Shown: in pieces, positions 1 through 6,583 of the stretch
Layout: each line of letters starts with the position of its first letter
How positions within the stretch are numbered: the first letter of the stretch is position 1
Origin: Eudoraea sp.
Lineage (GTDB): Bacteria > Bacteroidota > Bacteroidia > Flavobacteriales > Flavobacteriaceae
DNA length: 8,992 nt
Assembly (NCBI GenBank): GCA_013042925.1
Contig: JABDPH010000253.1
Coordinates: forward strand, 1 to 8,992
Reading direction: 5' to 3'
Position numbers and translations under genes: made by a program
The notes under the pieces: generated by a model
What the model was told of the DNA's origin: nothing
The model's input: the letters and a program-made list of their open reading frames with translations, nothing else
Database searches by the model: none

Positions 1-292
1 AGGAGGTTTCATTATAGGGATGTAGCAATAAATGTGAATGGCCTTCAATGATTCCGGGTAGAAGGGTTGTACCCTCCATTCTAATTTCTTCGGTACTGGC
101 AGGCTTTACAAGTTGGCCTGGCGAACCTGCAAACGTTATTTTATTTCCTTCCACCAGCACCACCCAATTTTGGTGCATGGTTTGCCCATCAAAAACGTGG
201 TCTGGAACTAAAAGATACTGTGATAAGCTAATGGAAGGAAACAGTACTAAAAAGACTAGTTTACTAATAGCTTTAAAATGAGAATGTTTCAT
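1..292 (-). CDS. Secreted amidohydrolase, 5' end only (runs off the left edge)
   Basis: The first 97 codons of a metal-dependent amidohydrolase are visible; the rest lies beyond position 1. The ATG at 290-292 opens a basic N-terminus and a hydrophobic stretch (about residues 10-24, ending SLSQ) that reads as a Sec signal peptide, so the enzyme probably acts in the periplasm or outside the cell. Residues 30-80 form the small N-terminal beta domain typical of the superfamily (VFDGQ, then WVVLVEGNKI). The motif LLPGIIEGHSHLLLHPYN follows, with HSH at 85-87 as the first metal-binding HxH pair. The start lies 11 bp after the stop of the upstream gene, so the two are probably co-transcribed. The leader TAAACAATTAGTGC has no real Shine-Dalgarno, as is usual in this phylum. 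Substrate cannot be told: imidazolonepropionase-like and prolidase-like members share this motif. Family assignment is firm; function is open. Confidence 0.88.
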   Translation of the reverse strand, partial: MKHSHFKAISKLVFLVLFPSISLSQYLLVPDHVFDGQTMHQNWVVLVEGNKITFAGSPGQLVKPASTEEIRMEGTTLLPGIIEGHSHLLLHPYNETS

Positions 293-303
293 GCACTAAT
301 TGT

Positions 304-1275
304 TTAAAAACGCAATGAAGTTAAATAATCCAGGCTTTCTTTGAATGTTACTTCCGGATTTGGAGCTCTTTCATATTCAATGAAGAAATGTTTTACACCA
401 TTGCTGGTTGCTGCAGCAATTATGGCATCTAGAGAAACAGCTCCCTTTCCTAAGGTGGTAATTTGTGGAAAAATTTCCATCCACTCTATAGGGGAACTAC
501 CATCTCCTTTGAAGGTTTTGATCGTCTTCATGTCCTTAACATGCATTAGCTTATAACGATCCGAGTACTTATTGAGATAATGGATAGGATTTGCTTTCCC
601 GGCAAGTGTCCAAACGACGTCCATTTCGAAGAAAACATATTTTGGGTCGGTATGTTCTATAATGTGTTGCATTGGAATTACACCTTCTAACTCTTGCAAG
701 CCATACCCATGGTTGTGATACGCAAACTTTAAGCCTGCTTCTTTTGCAGCTTTGCCTATGGTATTAAAGGTATATGCTATTTTTTTGTAATCATCTAGTG
801 TCTGTCTTCTTTCTTCTGGAATTGCAGGGAGAATTACATATTCAAAATCTAGTGTTTCTGCTGCTTTGCTTAAACGATCCATATGATTTTCCAGGGTAAG
901 AAGATCCGTATGAATAGCGGGAATTTTGAGGTCATGATCCTTAAAGATAGCTTTCACCTCTTTTTCCTTTAACCCGAAATAGCCACTGCCCGAAAATCCT
1001 AACATTGGGGTTATACTCTGCCAGCTATTTTTAGCAGCTTCTGAACTGTAAGGGTATGGACCAAACATTTCAATTTCTTTGTACCCCATGGTTGCCAACA
1101 TGGAGATAGTTCCTACAAAGTCTTTTTCTAACATTTGAGCAATGGAAAATAATTGAATCCCCACTTTTTTCAGGCGTTTATCAGAAGAACTAAAATTACC
1201 GAAGGATGCGTTGGGAAGAAAATAGCCACCTGCTGTTAATAATGCAGTATTTCTAATAAAGTCTTTCCTATTCAT
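304..1275 (-). CDS. Exported sugar phosphate isomerase/epimerase-like TIM-barrel protein
   Basis: A 323-residue protein of the xylose-isomerase-like TIM-barrel superfamily (sugar phosphate isomerases/epimerases, AP endonuclease family 2 fold). The N-terminus NRKDFIRNTALLTAGG resembles a Tat signal with the pair reduced to RK, as in many Bacteroidetes members of this family, so export is likely. Barrel landmarks run in order: KVGIQLFS (37-44) as strand 1, GYKEIEMFGP (64-73) with a likely metal-ligand Glu, PAIHTD (119-124), YHNHG (186-190), FEMDVVW (216-222), LMHVKDMK (243-250) and FFIEYE (297-302). These hold the expected Glu, Asp, His and Glu positions of the metal site. Length fits a single-domain member. 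It lies 15 bp after one amidohydrolase and 11 bp before another, so an operon is likely. Family members act on sugars, inositols or unknown substrates; the true reaction cannot be told here. The start is well supported by the signal sequence. Confidence 0.88.
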   Translation of the reverse strand: MNRKDFIRNTALLTAGGYFLPNASFGNFSSSDKRLKKVGIQLFSIAQMLEKDFVGTISMLATMGYKEIEMFGPYPYSSEAAKNSWQSITPMLGFSGSGYFGLKEKEVKAIFKDHDLKIPAIHTDLLTLENHMDRLSKAAETLDFEYVILPAIPEERRQTLDDYKKIAYTFNTIGKAAKEAGLKFAYHNHGYGLQELEGVIPMQHIIEHTDPKYVFFEMDVVWTLAGKANPIHYLNKYSDRYKLMHVKDMKTIKTFKGDGSSPIEWMEIFPQITTLGKGAVSLDAIIAAATSNGVKHFFIEYERAPNPEVTFKESLDYLTSLRF

Positions 1276-1290
1276 GAGTATTACTTTTTA

Positions 1291-2667
1291 TTATTGATTT
1301 TGAGCATAGGCTGCTATAACCTTTAGTTTTTTGTCTATGGTTTTTTTATCGAGCCATTTTCCCTGTATCATTACCCCTGTTAATTTCTTTAGAGCTTCAA
1401 TATCATCTATAGGGTTTGCATTAACTAGCAAAAGATCAGCTTCTAAGCCTTCTTTGATTTGTCCAAAACTATCTTCCTTATCAAAGAATACCGCCGGATT
1501 AATAGTTCCGGCTTGTAAAATTTCTAGTGGAGTCATGCCAGCACGCAACATTCCTGCCATTTCATGATGGATAGAAAAACCGGGGACGTTAAAAAGCTGG
1601 GGAGCATCTGAACCTAATAGCATACCGTACCCGTCTTTTTGCAAGGCTTTGATTAACTGTCGGCGGATGGTAATAAATTTTTGCCACTGTTCCTTGTCAA
1701 AATTTGTGGCATTGCCCGTGGATTGATCTTTTCGAATCTTCCAATTCATTAGCGTAGTAACATGCATATACTTCATTTCTGGTTGCAGAATAAGTTCCTC
1801 AGCAGAGATGGGAGCAAACCAGCGTTCGAACAAACTTTGTGTTGGCACTATCCACACCTTATGCTCTTTGGATAACTGCACCAATGCCGCTATCTGAGTT
1901 GTATCTACCACCCCAGCAAAATTATATCCAAAGAAACCATTGTTGTTTGGATTAACATTCTGCGATGTTGGGACAAGTCCTTCCAGGAAACCATCTACAT
2001 GATCTACAGTGGCATAATTGCTTTCTAGCGCAAGTTTAATTCCCACATCTACAGGAACATGGCCGGCATAAGGGATTCCTACCTCATTCGCTGTTTGGAT
2101 CACTTGCTCAAAAACAGGACGTTGAATACCCGGGTGTATTTTGAGAAAATCATATCCATCTTTCTGATAGGAGGTTACTTTATCTTTTGCTTCTTCTGGC
2201 GTTTTTACTGTATTCCCATTTAATGATGGACTTGAAGTGAAAATTCTTGGGCTAAGCACTTCTCCGCGCTCCACCTGTTTTCTTAATTCGAGATGGGAAG
2301 GATGGCCCAGCATTCCCCGGATAGTAGTTATTCCATTAGACAGGTATAAAAACAATGTTTGTTCTAGTTGTTCTTTTGAAATAGGGGGCGAGGGTATATG
2401 TGCATGCATTTCTGCCAGGCCTGGCAGAGCAAATTTACCTTTGCCATCAATGATGAGGTTGTAGAGTTCTTTATTTTCAACCGATGATGAAATACGTTTT
2501 ATTTTACCCGAATCAATAGCTATGAACTGGTTTTCTAGCACCGTGCCAGTTGTAACATCTATTATTGAAACATCTGTAATGAGTGTTCCGGATTTACTGG
2601 GTTTATCCTGTGACTCATTGCAGCAAATAAAAACGAGTAGAAAAATTAAAAGGAATCCTTTTTTCAT
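1291..2667 (-). CDS. Exported amidohydrolase (imidazolonepropionase/prolidase-like), probable lipoprotein
   Basis: A 458-residue metal-dependent hydrolase. The N-terminus MKKGFLLIFLLVFICCNES is a hydrophobic leader ending in two Cys (15-16), probably a lipoprotein signal with a degenerate lipobox. Residues 27-80 form the N-terminal beta domain. The catalytic barrel then shows HAH (88-90) for the first metal pair, YDFLKIH (172-178) whose Lys176 is the likely carboxylated bridging lysine, GHVPVD with His203, VDHVDG with His223, and LLGSDAP with Asp354, the usual catalytic aspartate. The tail (QIKEGLEADLLLVNANP, 403-419) is the standard closing motif. All key residues are present and the length is normal, so it should be active. 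Imidazolonepropionase-like amidohydrolases include Xaa-Pro dipeptidases, and a peptide substrate would suit the nearby peptidases, but this is inference. It is probably the first gene of a three-gene operon with the isomerase-like gene and the second amidohydrolase. Confidence 0.92.
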   Translation of the reverse strand: MKKGFLLIFLLVFICCNESQDKPSKSGTLITDVSIIDVTTGTVLENQFIAIDSGKIKRISSSVENKELYNLIIDGKGKFALPGLAEMHAHIPSPPISKEQLEQTLFLYLSNGITTIRGMLGHPSHLELRKQVERGEVLSPRIFTSSPSLNGNTVKTPEEAKDKVTSYQKDGYDFLKIHPGIQRPVFEQVIQTANEVGIPYAGHVPVDVGIKLALESNYATVDHVDGFLEGLVPTSQNVNPNNNGFFGYNFAGVVDTTQIAALVQLSKEHKVWIVPTQSLFERWFAPISAEELILQPEMKYMHVTTLMNWKIRKDQSTGNATNFDKEQWQKFITIRRQLIKALQKDGYGMLLGSDAPQLFNVPGFSIHHEMAGMLRAGMTPLEILQAGTINPAVFFDKEDSFGQIKEGLEADLLLVNANPIDDIEALKKLTGVMIQGKWLDKKTIDKKLKVIAAYAQNQ

Positions 2668-2744
2668 GCTATTGTGGCTTAGTAAGAGTTAAGAATAGCA
2701 TGCCATTACTATCGCATGCCTTATGTTATGAAAGGTAAAAAGAA
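2668..2744 (-). promoter_or_regulatory. 77-bp spacer with weak -7-like element and GCATGCC repeats
   Basis: Between the phosphatidyltransferase stop and the amidohydrolase start. Read on the minus strand, TACCTTTC (2730-2737) matches the Bacteroidetes -7 consensus TAnnTTTG in all fixed bases but the last. A poor -33-like TTC lies 19 bases upstream, inside the end of the preceding gene. The heptamer GCATGCC appears twice on the plus strand (2698-2704 and 2714-2720), 16 bp apart. Because GCATGC is its own reverse complement, the pair could be a direct repeat bound by a regulator or a 6-bp stem with a 10-base loop. Whether the amidohydrolase block has its own promoter or is read through cannot be decided. 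Confidence 0.3.
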
Positions 2745-3512
2745 TTAGCGATTAATGAACCTTCGAATACCAATAAAAACAAAAATGAAGGCGGAGTATA
2801 TAATAAAAAAGGGAATGATGTATTCCTTCAGGTTTAAAACAAGCATAAGGCTTATTAGTAGTAATTGAAATCCCAGTCCAAACGTAGATACCGCAGTCAT
2901 GAACCATTTTGGAAGGTACTTACTATCTTTTGCGGTGCTATCTAACTGGTATATTATATAATCAAAGATCCCATAAAATAACCGATACAATTTAAATAGG
3001 ATGGTAACATGTTGCTGTTTTTCTCCTTTCAAGGCTGTTGGTATATCTTTTTCAAATATCCGGCTCGTAGTATCCCCATTAAACTTGTTTCTTAAAATCA
3101 CATAGTAATAGTTGTAGAGTGTTCCCTGCAACTGAAGTCCAATTAACGCAAGAATTGTATATATGAATGAGCCATCGGAGATATACCAGATCGCAACTAA
3201 GATCAATATGTTCAGTACAATATCTGACACAGAATCCAGGTAACGTCCTGTATAAGAGGGGCGCTCATTTAAACGGGCTAATTCCCCATCGGCAGCATCC
3301 AAAATAGATTTCATGATCAACAAAATTGCCGTTGCCCAGAAATAGTTATAAAGAATGCAAACTATGGCGAAGATACCGCATAGGACAAAACTTAAAGTTA
3401 CATGAATGGGCGTTATGGTAGTATTTTTAAGGTAGTTAGCAATTATTTTTGCCACAGGTCTGCCATAATCTGAGAGATCAATAAATTGATATTCATTAGG
3501 TAGTTTAGACAT
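2745..3512 (-). CDS. CDP-alcohol phosphatidyltransferase family membrane protein
   Basis: A 255-residue integral membrane enzyme. It carries the complete family signature DG(x2)AR(x8)G(x3)D(x3)D: Asp72, Asp75-Gly76, Ala79-Arg80, Gly89, Asp93 and Asp97, in the stretch DAADGELAR...GRYLDSVSD. These aspartates bind two metal ions and the CDP moiety. The family transfers a phosphate-linked group from a CDP-activated donor (usually CDP-diacylglycerol) to an alcohol, at the inner membrane. About six hydrophobic segments are visible: roughly 37-55, 58-71, 98-112, 117-138, 206-228 and 231-250, with a polar loop at about 141-200. The acceptor alcohol cannot be told; PgsA, PssA, inositol-phosphate and unknown branches share this motif. 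It stands apart from both neighbours (109 bp upstream, 77 bp downstream) and has a candidate promoter of its own. The relation to the flanking hydrolases is unclear. Confidence 0.92.
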   Translation of the reverse strand: MSKLPNEYQFIDLSDYGRPVAKIIANYLKNTTITPIHVTLSFVLCGIFAIVCILYNYFWATAILLIMKSILDAADGELARLNERPSYTGRYLDSVSDIVLNILILVAIWYISDGSFIYTILALIGLQLQGTLYNYYYVILRNKFNGDTTSRIFEKDIPTALKGEKQQHVTILFKLYRLFYGIFDYIIYQLDSTAKDSKYLPKWFMTAVSTFGLGFQLLLISLMLVLNLKEYIIPFFIIYSAFIFVFIGIRRFINR

Positions 3513-3588
3513 GATTCTACGCTACGTATCCTAAAAATTATACAAAGAACGAGAACACGCTGGCTTTGTTATCTTCAAGGATGAAAAG

Positions 3589-3596
3589 CAAAGGTA
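3589..3596 (-). promoter_or_regulatory. Candidate Bacteroidetes -7 promoter element (TACCTTTG)
   Basis: On the minus strand the octamer TACCTTTG, followed by C, is an exact match to the Bacteroidetes housekeeping sigma -7 consensus TAnnTTTG. It sits about 77 bp before the phosphatidyltransferase ATG (3512), leaving a leader of roughly 70 bases. No clear -33 TTG is found 19-21 bases upstream, so the site is a candidate only. It lies inside the 109-bp gap after the M1 aminopeptidase and would separate the phosphatidyltransferase and amidohydrolase genes from the peptidase operon. Confidence 0.42.
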
Positions 3597-3621
3597 CTAT
3601 TTAATTGGAAAGTACTAGATG

Positions 3622-5244
3622 CTATTTTCTGGAGGTATTTATATAAATATTTTTATCGAATTTAAGTGCGTTGGCATTAACCAATGCATCTGTTTTCCAT
3701 GTTGTACTAGGAAAAAGCCACTGTTCTTTTTCTCCAATAAAGATCCGTACCGGCATATCAAAATCTTGCACCACATTGGTATATCGGTAGGTAATGGAAT
3801 CTCCATCTATTTTATACTCCAGTAGCGGAATCATTGTCGAACGTAAGTATTGATTAAAAAAAGCAGTAAGATCTATCCCGGTTTCGGTACTTAAGTACTC
3901 CTCTATTTGTTGTGTGGTAACTGTCTGATGATAGAATTCTTTGTTCAATCCTCGCAAAATACCGCGCCATTTTTCATCGTCTTCTAAGAGTTGACGTAGC
4001 GTATGAAGCATATTAGATCCTTTGTAATACATATCTCCGGATCCTTCTTTATTTACCCCGTATGGTCCTATAATTGGTTTATCATTGCTAATTCTTGAAC
4101 GCGTTCCCAACACGTATTCTGAGGAAGCTCTTTTGCCATTATGATAATCTAAATACAAGTTTTCGGAATAGGCCGTAAACCCTTCGTGAATCCACATATC
4201 GGCGATGTCTTTATAGGTGATATTATTCGCGAACCACTCATGACCTGCCTCATGTATAATTATGAAATCGAAGGTTGTTCCCCATCCACTTCCAGATAAG
4301 TCTCGACCTAAGTAGCCATTTACATATTGATTCCCATAGGTTACGGAACTCTGATGCTCCATTCCTAAATAAGGCACCTCCACCAGTTTAAAACTGTCTT
4401 CATAAAAGGGGTAGGGACCAAACCAGTGTTCAAATGCCTCCATCATTAAAGGCACTTGTTTAAATTGGTCCTTAGCTTTCTCCAAATTATCCCTGAGCAC
4501 ATAATAATTTAGTGACAGTTCGCCTTTTTCCCCATTATAAACTTCTCCAAAGTTGACATAGTCAGCAATATTGACATTTACGCCATAGTTGTTGATCGGA
4601 TTGTTTACATACCATTCAAAGGTCTTAGTGTCTTTATGTTCAGTTACGTTTTTTAGTATCCCATTGGCCACAGCAACAAGATTCTTCGGAATGGTTACCG
4701 ATATGGCCATGCTATCTACCTCATCGTACATATGGTCTTTGTTTGGCCACCATACGCTAGCTCCCAATCCCTGGCACGATGTGGCAACGAAATGGTTGCC
4801 ATTCATATCTTTTTTCCATGAGAAACCTCCATCCCATGGTGCTCTCTCTGCTTCCTTGGGGTTTCCTGAATATTCTATCAATAATTCATTAAGATCGTCT
4901 ATTTTTTGCTCCTTAATGAGGGTTACAAAGTGCGCATTTCCTTTAGTTTCAAAAGAGACTTCCTGCCCATCCTGGGTTATTCTATGGATCTTTAACGGGT
5001 TTTGTAAATCAATCTGAAGTCGTTTGTTTTCATCCAGAACTTTATATCTAATGGTATTACTCCCTTCAATAAATTTGTTTTCCGGGTCTACAGAAACGTC
5101 AAGATGGTAATAGACCAAATCCCACCAAGCCCTTTCGGGGGTTATGCTACCTCTTAAAGTGTCTTGTTCGGTAAAGGTCATATTTTGCCCTTGTATAGTT
5201 CCGGTAAGACAAAAGGCAAGAATTACGAATATTTTTTTGTTCAT
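3622..5244 (-). CDS. Secreted M1-family metallo-aminopeptidase, short form
   Basis: A 540-residue zinc aminopeptidase. The first 20 residues (MNKKIFVILAFCLTGTIQGQ) are a Sec signal peptide. Residues 36-235 form the N-terminal beta saddle. The catalytic domain carries LGMEHQSS (293-300), the counterpart of the GxMEN substrate-binding loop, then HEAGH (331-335) and IHEGFTAY (352-359), giving the zinc ligands His331, His335 and Glu354 with catalytic Glu332. GDMYYKG (403-409) supplies the transition-state tyrosine. All catalytic residues are present. The protein lacks the large C-terminal helical domain of the roughly 850-900-residue PepN type and ends in a short beta region (470-540), as is common for secreted Bacteroidetes M1 enzymes. 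It should release N-terminal amino acids from peptides outside the cytoplasm. Its ATG follows the upstream stop after only 2 bp (TGA-AA-ATG), so translation is probably coupled to the upstream HExxH gene. It is the last gene of the peptidase operon. Confidence 0.95.
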   Translation of the reverse strand: MNKKIFVILAFCLTGTIQGQNMTFTEQDTLRGSITPERAWWDLVYYHLDVSVDPENKFIEGSNTIRYKVLDENKRLQIDLQNPLKIHRITQDGQEVSFETKGNAHFVTLIKEQKIDDLNELLIEYSGNPKEAERAPWDGGFSWKKDMNGNHFVATSCQGLGASVWWPNKDHMYDEVDSMAISVTIPKNLVAVANGILKNVTEHKDTKTFEWYVNNPINNYGVNVNIADYVNFGEVYNGEKGELSLNYYVLRDNLEKAKDQFKQVPLMMEAFEHWFGPYPFYEDSFKLVEVPYLGMEHQSSVTYGNQYVNGYLGRDLSGSGWGTTFDFIIIHEAGHEWFANNITYKDIADMWIHEGFTAYSENLYLDYHNGKRASSEYVLGTRSRISNDKPIIGPYGVNKEGSGDMYYKGSNMLHTLRQLLEDDEKWRGILRGLNKEFYHQTVTTQQIEEYLSTETGIDLTAFFNQYLRSTMIPLLEYKIDGDSITYRYTNVVQDFDMPVRIFIGEKEQWLFPSTTWKTDALVNANALKFDKNIYINTSRK

Positions 5245-5246
5245 TT

Positions 5247-6122
5247 TCAGCTATCTAATTTCTGGTCCAAAAGATACGCATAATCACTTTCTTTCAGGAT
5301 GGTGATCATGCTTTTGGTATTAAGTAGTTGGAAAAGGGCCTCTTGCGGGTCGTTCGCATTTTGGTAATAAGATTTTGAAATCATGTACCCGATGGCATAG
5401 CCCAAATCGGCCGGTCTGTCTTCAATAGAACCCCCATTGTACATCCACTTGGAAAGATCTTCTGTAAAAAGTTCTTCTCGCAGCTCATTGGCTATTTTTT
5501 CGAAATTCAAAGGATCATTGAGGAAACTCAACTGTTCATTTTGCAATGGGATTCCGGAAGTTAGTTCAACAACAAAATCGCATACCCCTTCTTCAATAAG
5601 TTTATAAATAACCATGTTCTCATGTTCGGCATCCTCGTAATTTTGTTGAAAATGCATTAATTCGTGCATTATGAGTCCGGGTAATGCAGATACATCCATG
5701 ATAGCATCTTTCTGCCATTCGCTTAATTCTTCCAACGGCATTTTTTCTGATCTTCCATACATATCTCCACCAATAAAAAGTCCCATTTCTGTGACCGTGC
5801 CACCAGAATTCAACATGCCCGGGACTATATAAACTTTTGGAAACACTGCCTCTGGATACATCGTATTAAATTTTTTCATCCATTTTGTAGTAGTGTTTTT
5901 AAGGGCTAAGGTGCTATCCTGGTTAAACTGTTTCTGCAGATAACTATAATATTTAGGGGAAGCATTGATCATTTGCCCATACATGTTTTCCAAACTGTAA
6001 TAGCGTACGGCGTAGTAATCTCTTATTTCTCTAGGTCCTTTAAAAATATATTCTTTGAAGAATTGTTTCGCTTTTTTGGGATTGGTTTTCGCCTTCTCAA
6101 AATAAGGCCAAAAGCTATTCAT
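5247..6122 (-). CDS. DUF2268-like putative zinc metalloprotease domain, probably the C-terminal part of a split gene
   Basis: A 291-residue protein with a gluzincin-like core: GLIMHELMHFQQ places HELMH at 153-157, and EEGVCDFVVEL supplies a Glu at 177/178 about 20 residues later as third zinc ligand. The opening NSFWPYFEKAK with KEYIFKGP (23-30) and the late RPADLGYAIGY (236-246) fit predicted Zn-dependent proteases of the DUF2268 type known from Bacteroidetes lipoproteins. No signal peptide is present, although every enzyme around it is exported. Its only start, ATG at 6120-6122, overlaps the TGA of the upstream lipoprotein ORF as ATGA. Two readings are possible: a coupled cytoplasmic protein, or the severed catalytic half of a lipoprotein protease whose N-terminal half is the preceding ORF. 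The second fits better, because the family normally carries an export leader before the FW motif. Substrate unknown. The family call rests on motifs. Confidence 0.8.
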   Translation of the reverse strand: MNSFWPYFEKAKTNPKKAKQFFKEYIFKGPREIRDYYAVRYYSLENMYGQMINASPKYYSYLQKQFNQDSTLALKNTTTKWMKKFNTMYPEAVFPKVYIVPGMLNSGGTVTEMGLFIGGDMYGRSEKMPLEELSEWQKDAIMDVSALPGLIMHELMHFQQNYEDAEHENMVIYKLIEEGVCDFVVELTSGIPLQNEQLSFLNDPLNFEKIANELREELFTEDLSKWMYNGGSIEDRPADLGYAIGYMISKSYYQNANDPQEALFQLLNTKSMITILKESDYAYLLDQKLDS

Positions 6123-6130
6123 GGCCCCAT
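6119..6130 (-). other. ATGA stop/start overlap next to a G4 tract: candidate frameshift point
   Basis: On the minus strand the upstream ORF ends GAA ATG GGG CCA TGA and the downstream ORF starts at the A of CCA as ATG AAT AGC. The G4 run covers 6125-6128. One extra G would read GAA ATG GGG GCC ATG AAT AGC and join both ORFs into a single protein of about 443 residues (EMGAMNSFW at the join). The site could be a true mutation, a homopolymer sequencing error, a programmed -1 shift, or ordinary translational coupling. The sequence alone cannot separate these. Confidence 0.6.
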
Positions 6131-6574
6131 TTCCAATGAAAAATGTGAAATCTCACGTAGTTTTTTTGAAATAGAATCGAGTCGTTTGGTTAGCTTGGTA
6201 AGAAGCTCAGATTCATGATATTTGAGTTCAGGGAATTTTTTGAGAATGGCAGGATTCGCCAAGCCTTTATCAATAGCCTTGTGCAGCAGCGGTACTACGG
6301 AATCTAATTTACCGGCCTGATGATATAAGGAAGCCGCTTCTAAATATAATTCAGAAGATTTCAGATCCCTATTGGCCCCTACGACTTCATTGGCAAAAGC
6401 GCTATACTGTTTATTTCGCTCAACGATCTCGTAATTTTTAAACAAACTATTTAAGTCTGGTAAAAACAAAGCGTTCGTATCGATAGATTCAGGCTCGGTA
6501 CGCTCTCCGCAAGAACCAAGTATTCCCAGGAAAAGAATAGTAATGAATTTAAAAGGGATCCTTTTTTTACTCAT
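6119..6574 (-). CDS. TPR-like lipoprotein, probably the N-terminal part of the split metalloprotease
   Basis: A 151-residue protein with a lipoprotein leader (KRIPFKFITILFLGILGSC) whose lipobox LGSC makes Cys22 the lipidated residue. The following GERTEPE is acidic-rich, compatible with outer-membrane targeting in this phylum. The region 77-117 (LYLEAASLYHQAGKL, then LLHKAIDKGL and FPEL) looks like one helical TPR-type repeat with an end-of-group pattern. A helical linker (125-143) follows, and the ORF stops at EMGP. No catalytic motif is present. Bacteroidetes often place such a TPR segment directly in front of an enzyme domain, and the next ORF begins exactly where one would be expected, so this is probably its detached N-terminus. 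The ATG lies 9 bp after the M28 stop. If it is a separate gene, it is a small lipoprotein of unknown role. Confidence 0.78.
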   Translation of the reverse strand: MSKKRIPFKFITILFLGILGSCGERTEPESIDTNALFLPDLNSLFKNYEIVERNKQYSAFANEVVGANRDLKSSELYLEAASLYHQAGKLDSVVPLLHKAIDKGLANPAILKKFPELKYHESELLTKLTKRLDSISKKLREISHFSLEMGP

Positions 6575-6583
6575 GCAGGACTC

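Noticed and set aside
48..281. 77-codon open frame on the plus strand
   Set aside because: The minus strand here encodes a clear amidohydrolase N-terminus with signal peptide and HSH motif; the plus frame has no features.
4589..5017. 142-codon open frame on the plus strand
   Set aside because: It lies fully inside the well-supported M1 aminopeptidase on the other strand, has no recognisable motif, and reads as an antisense shadow.
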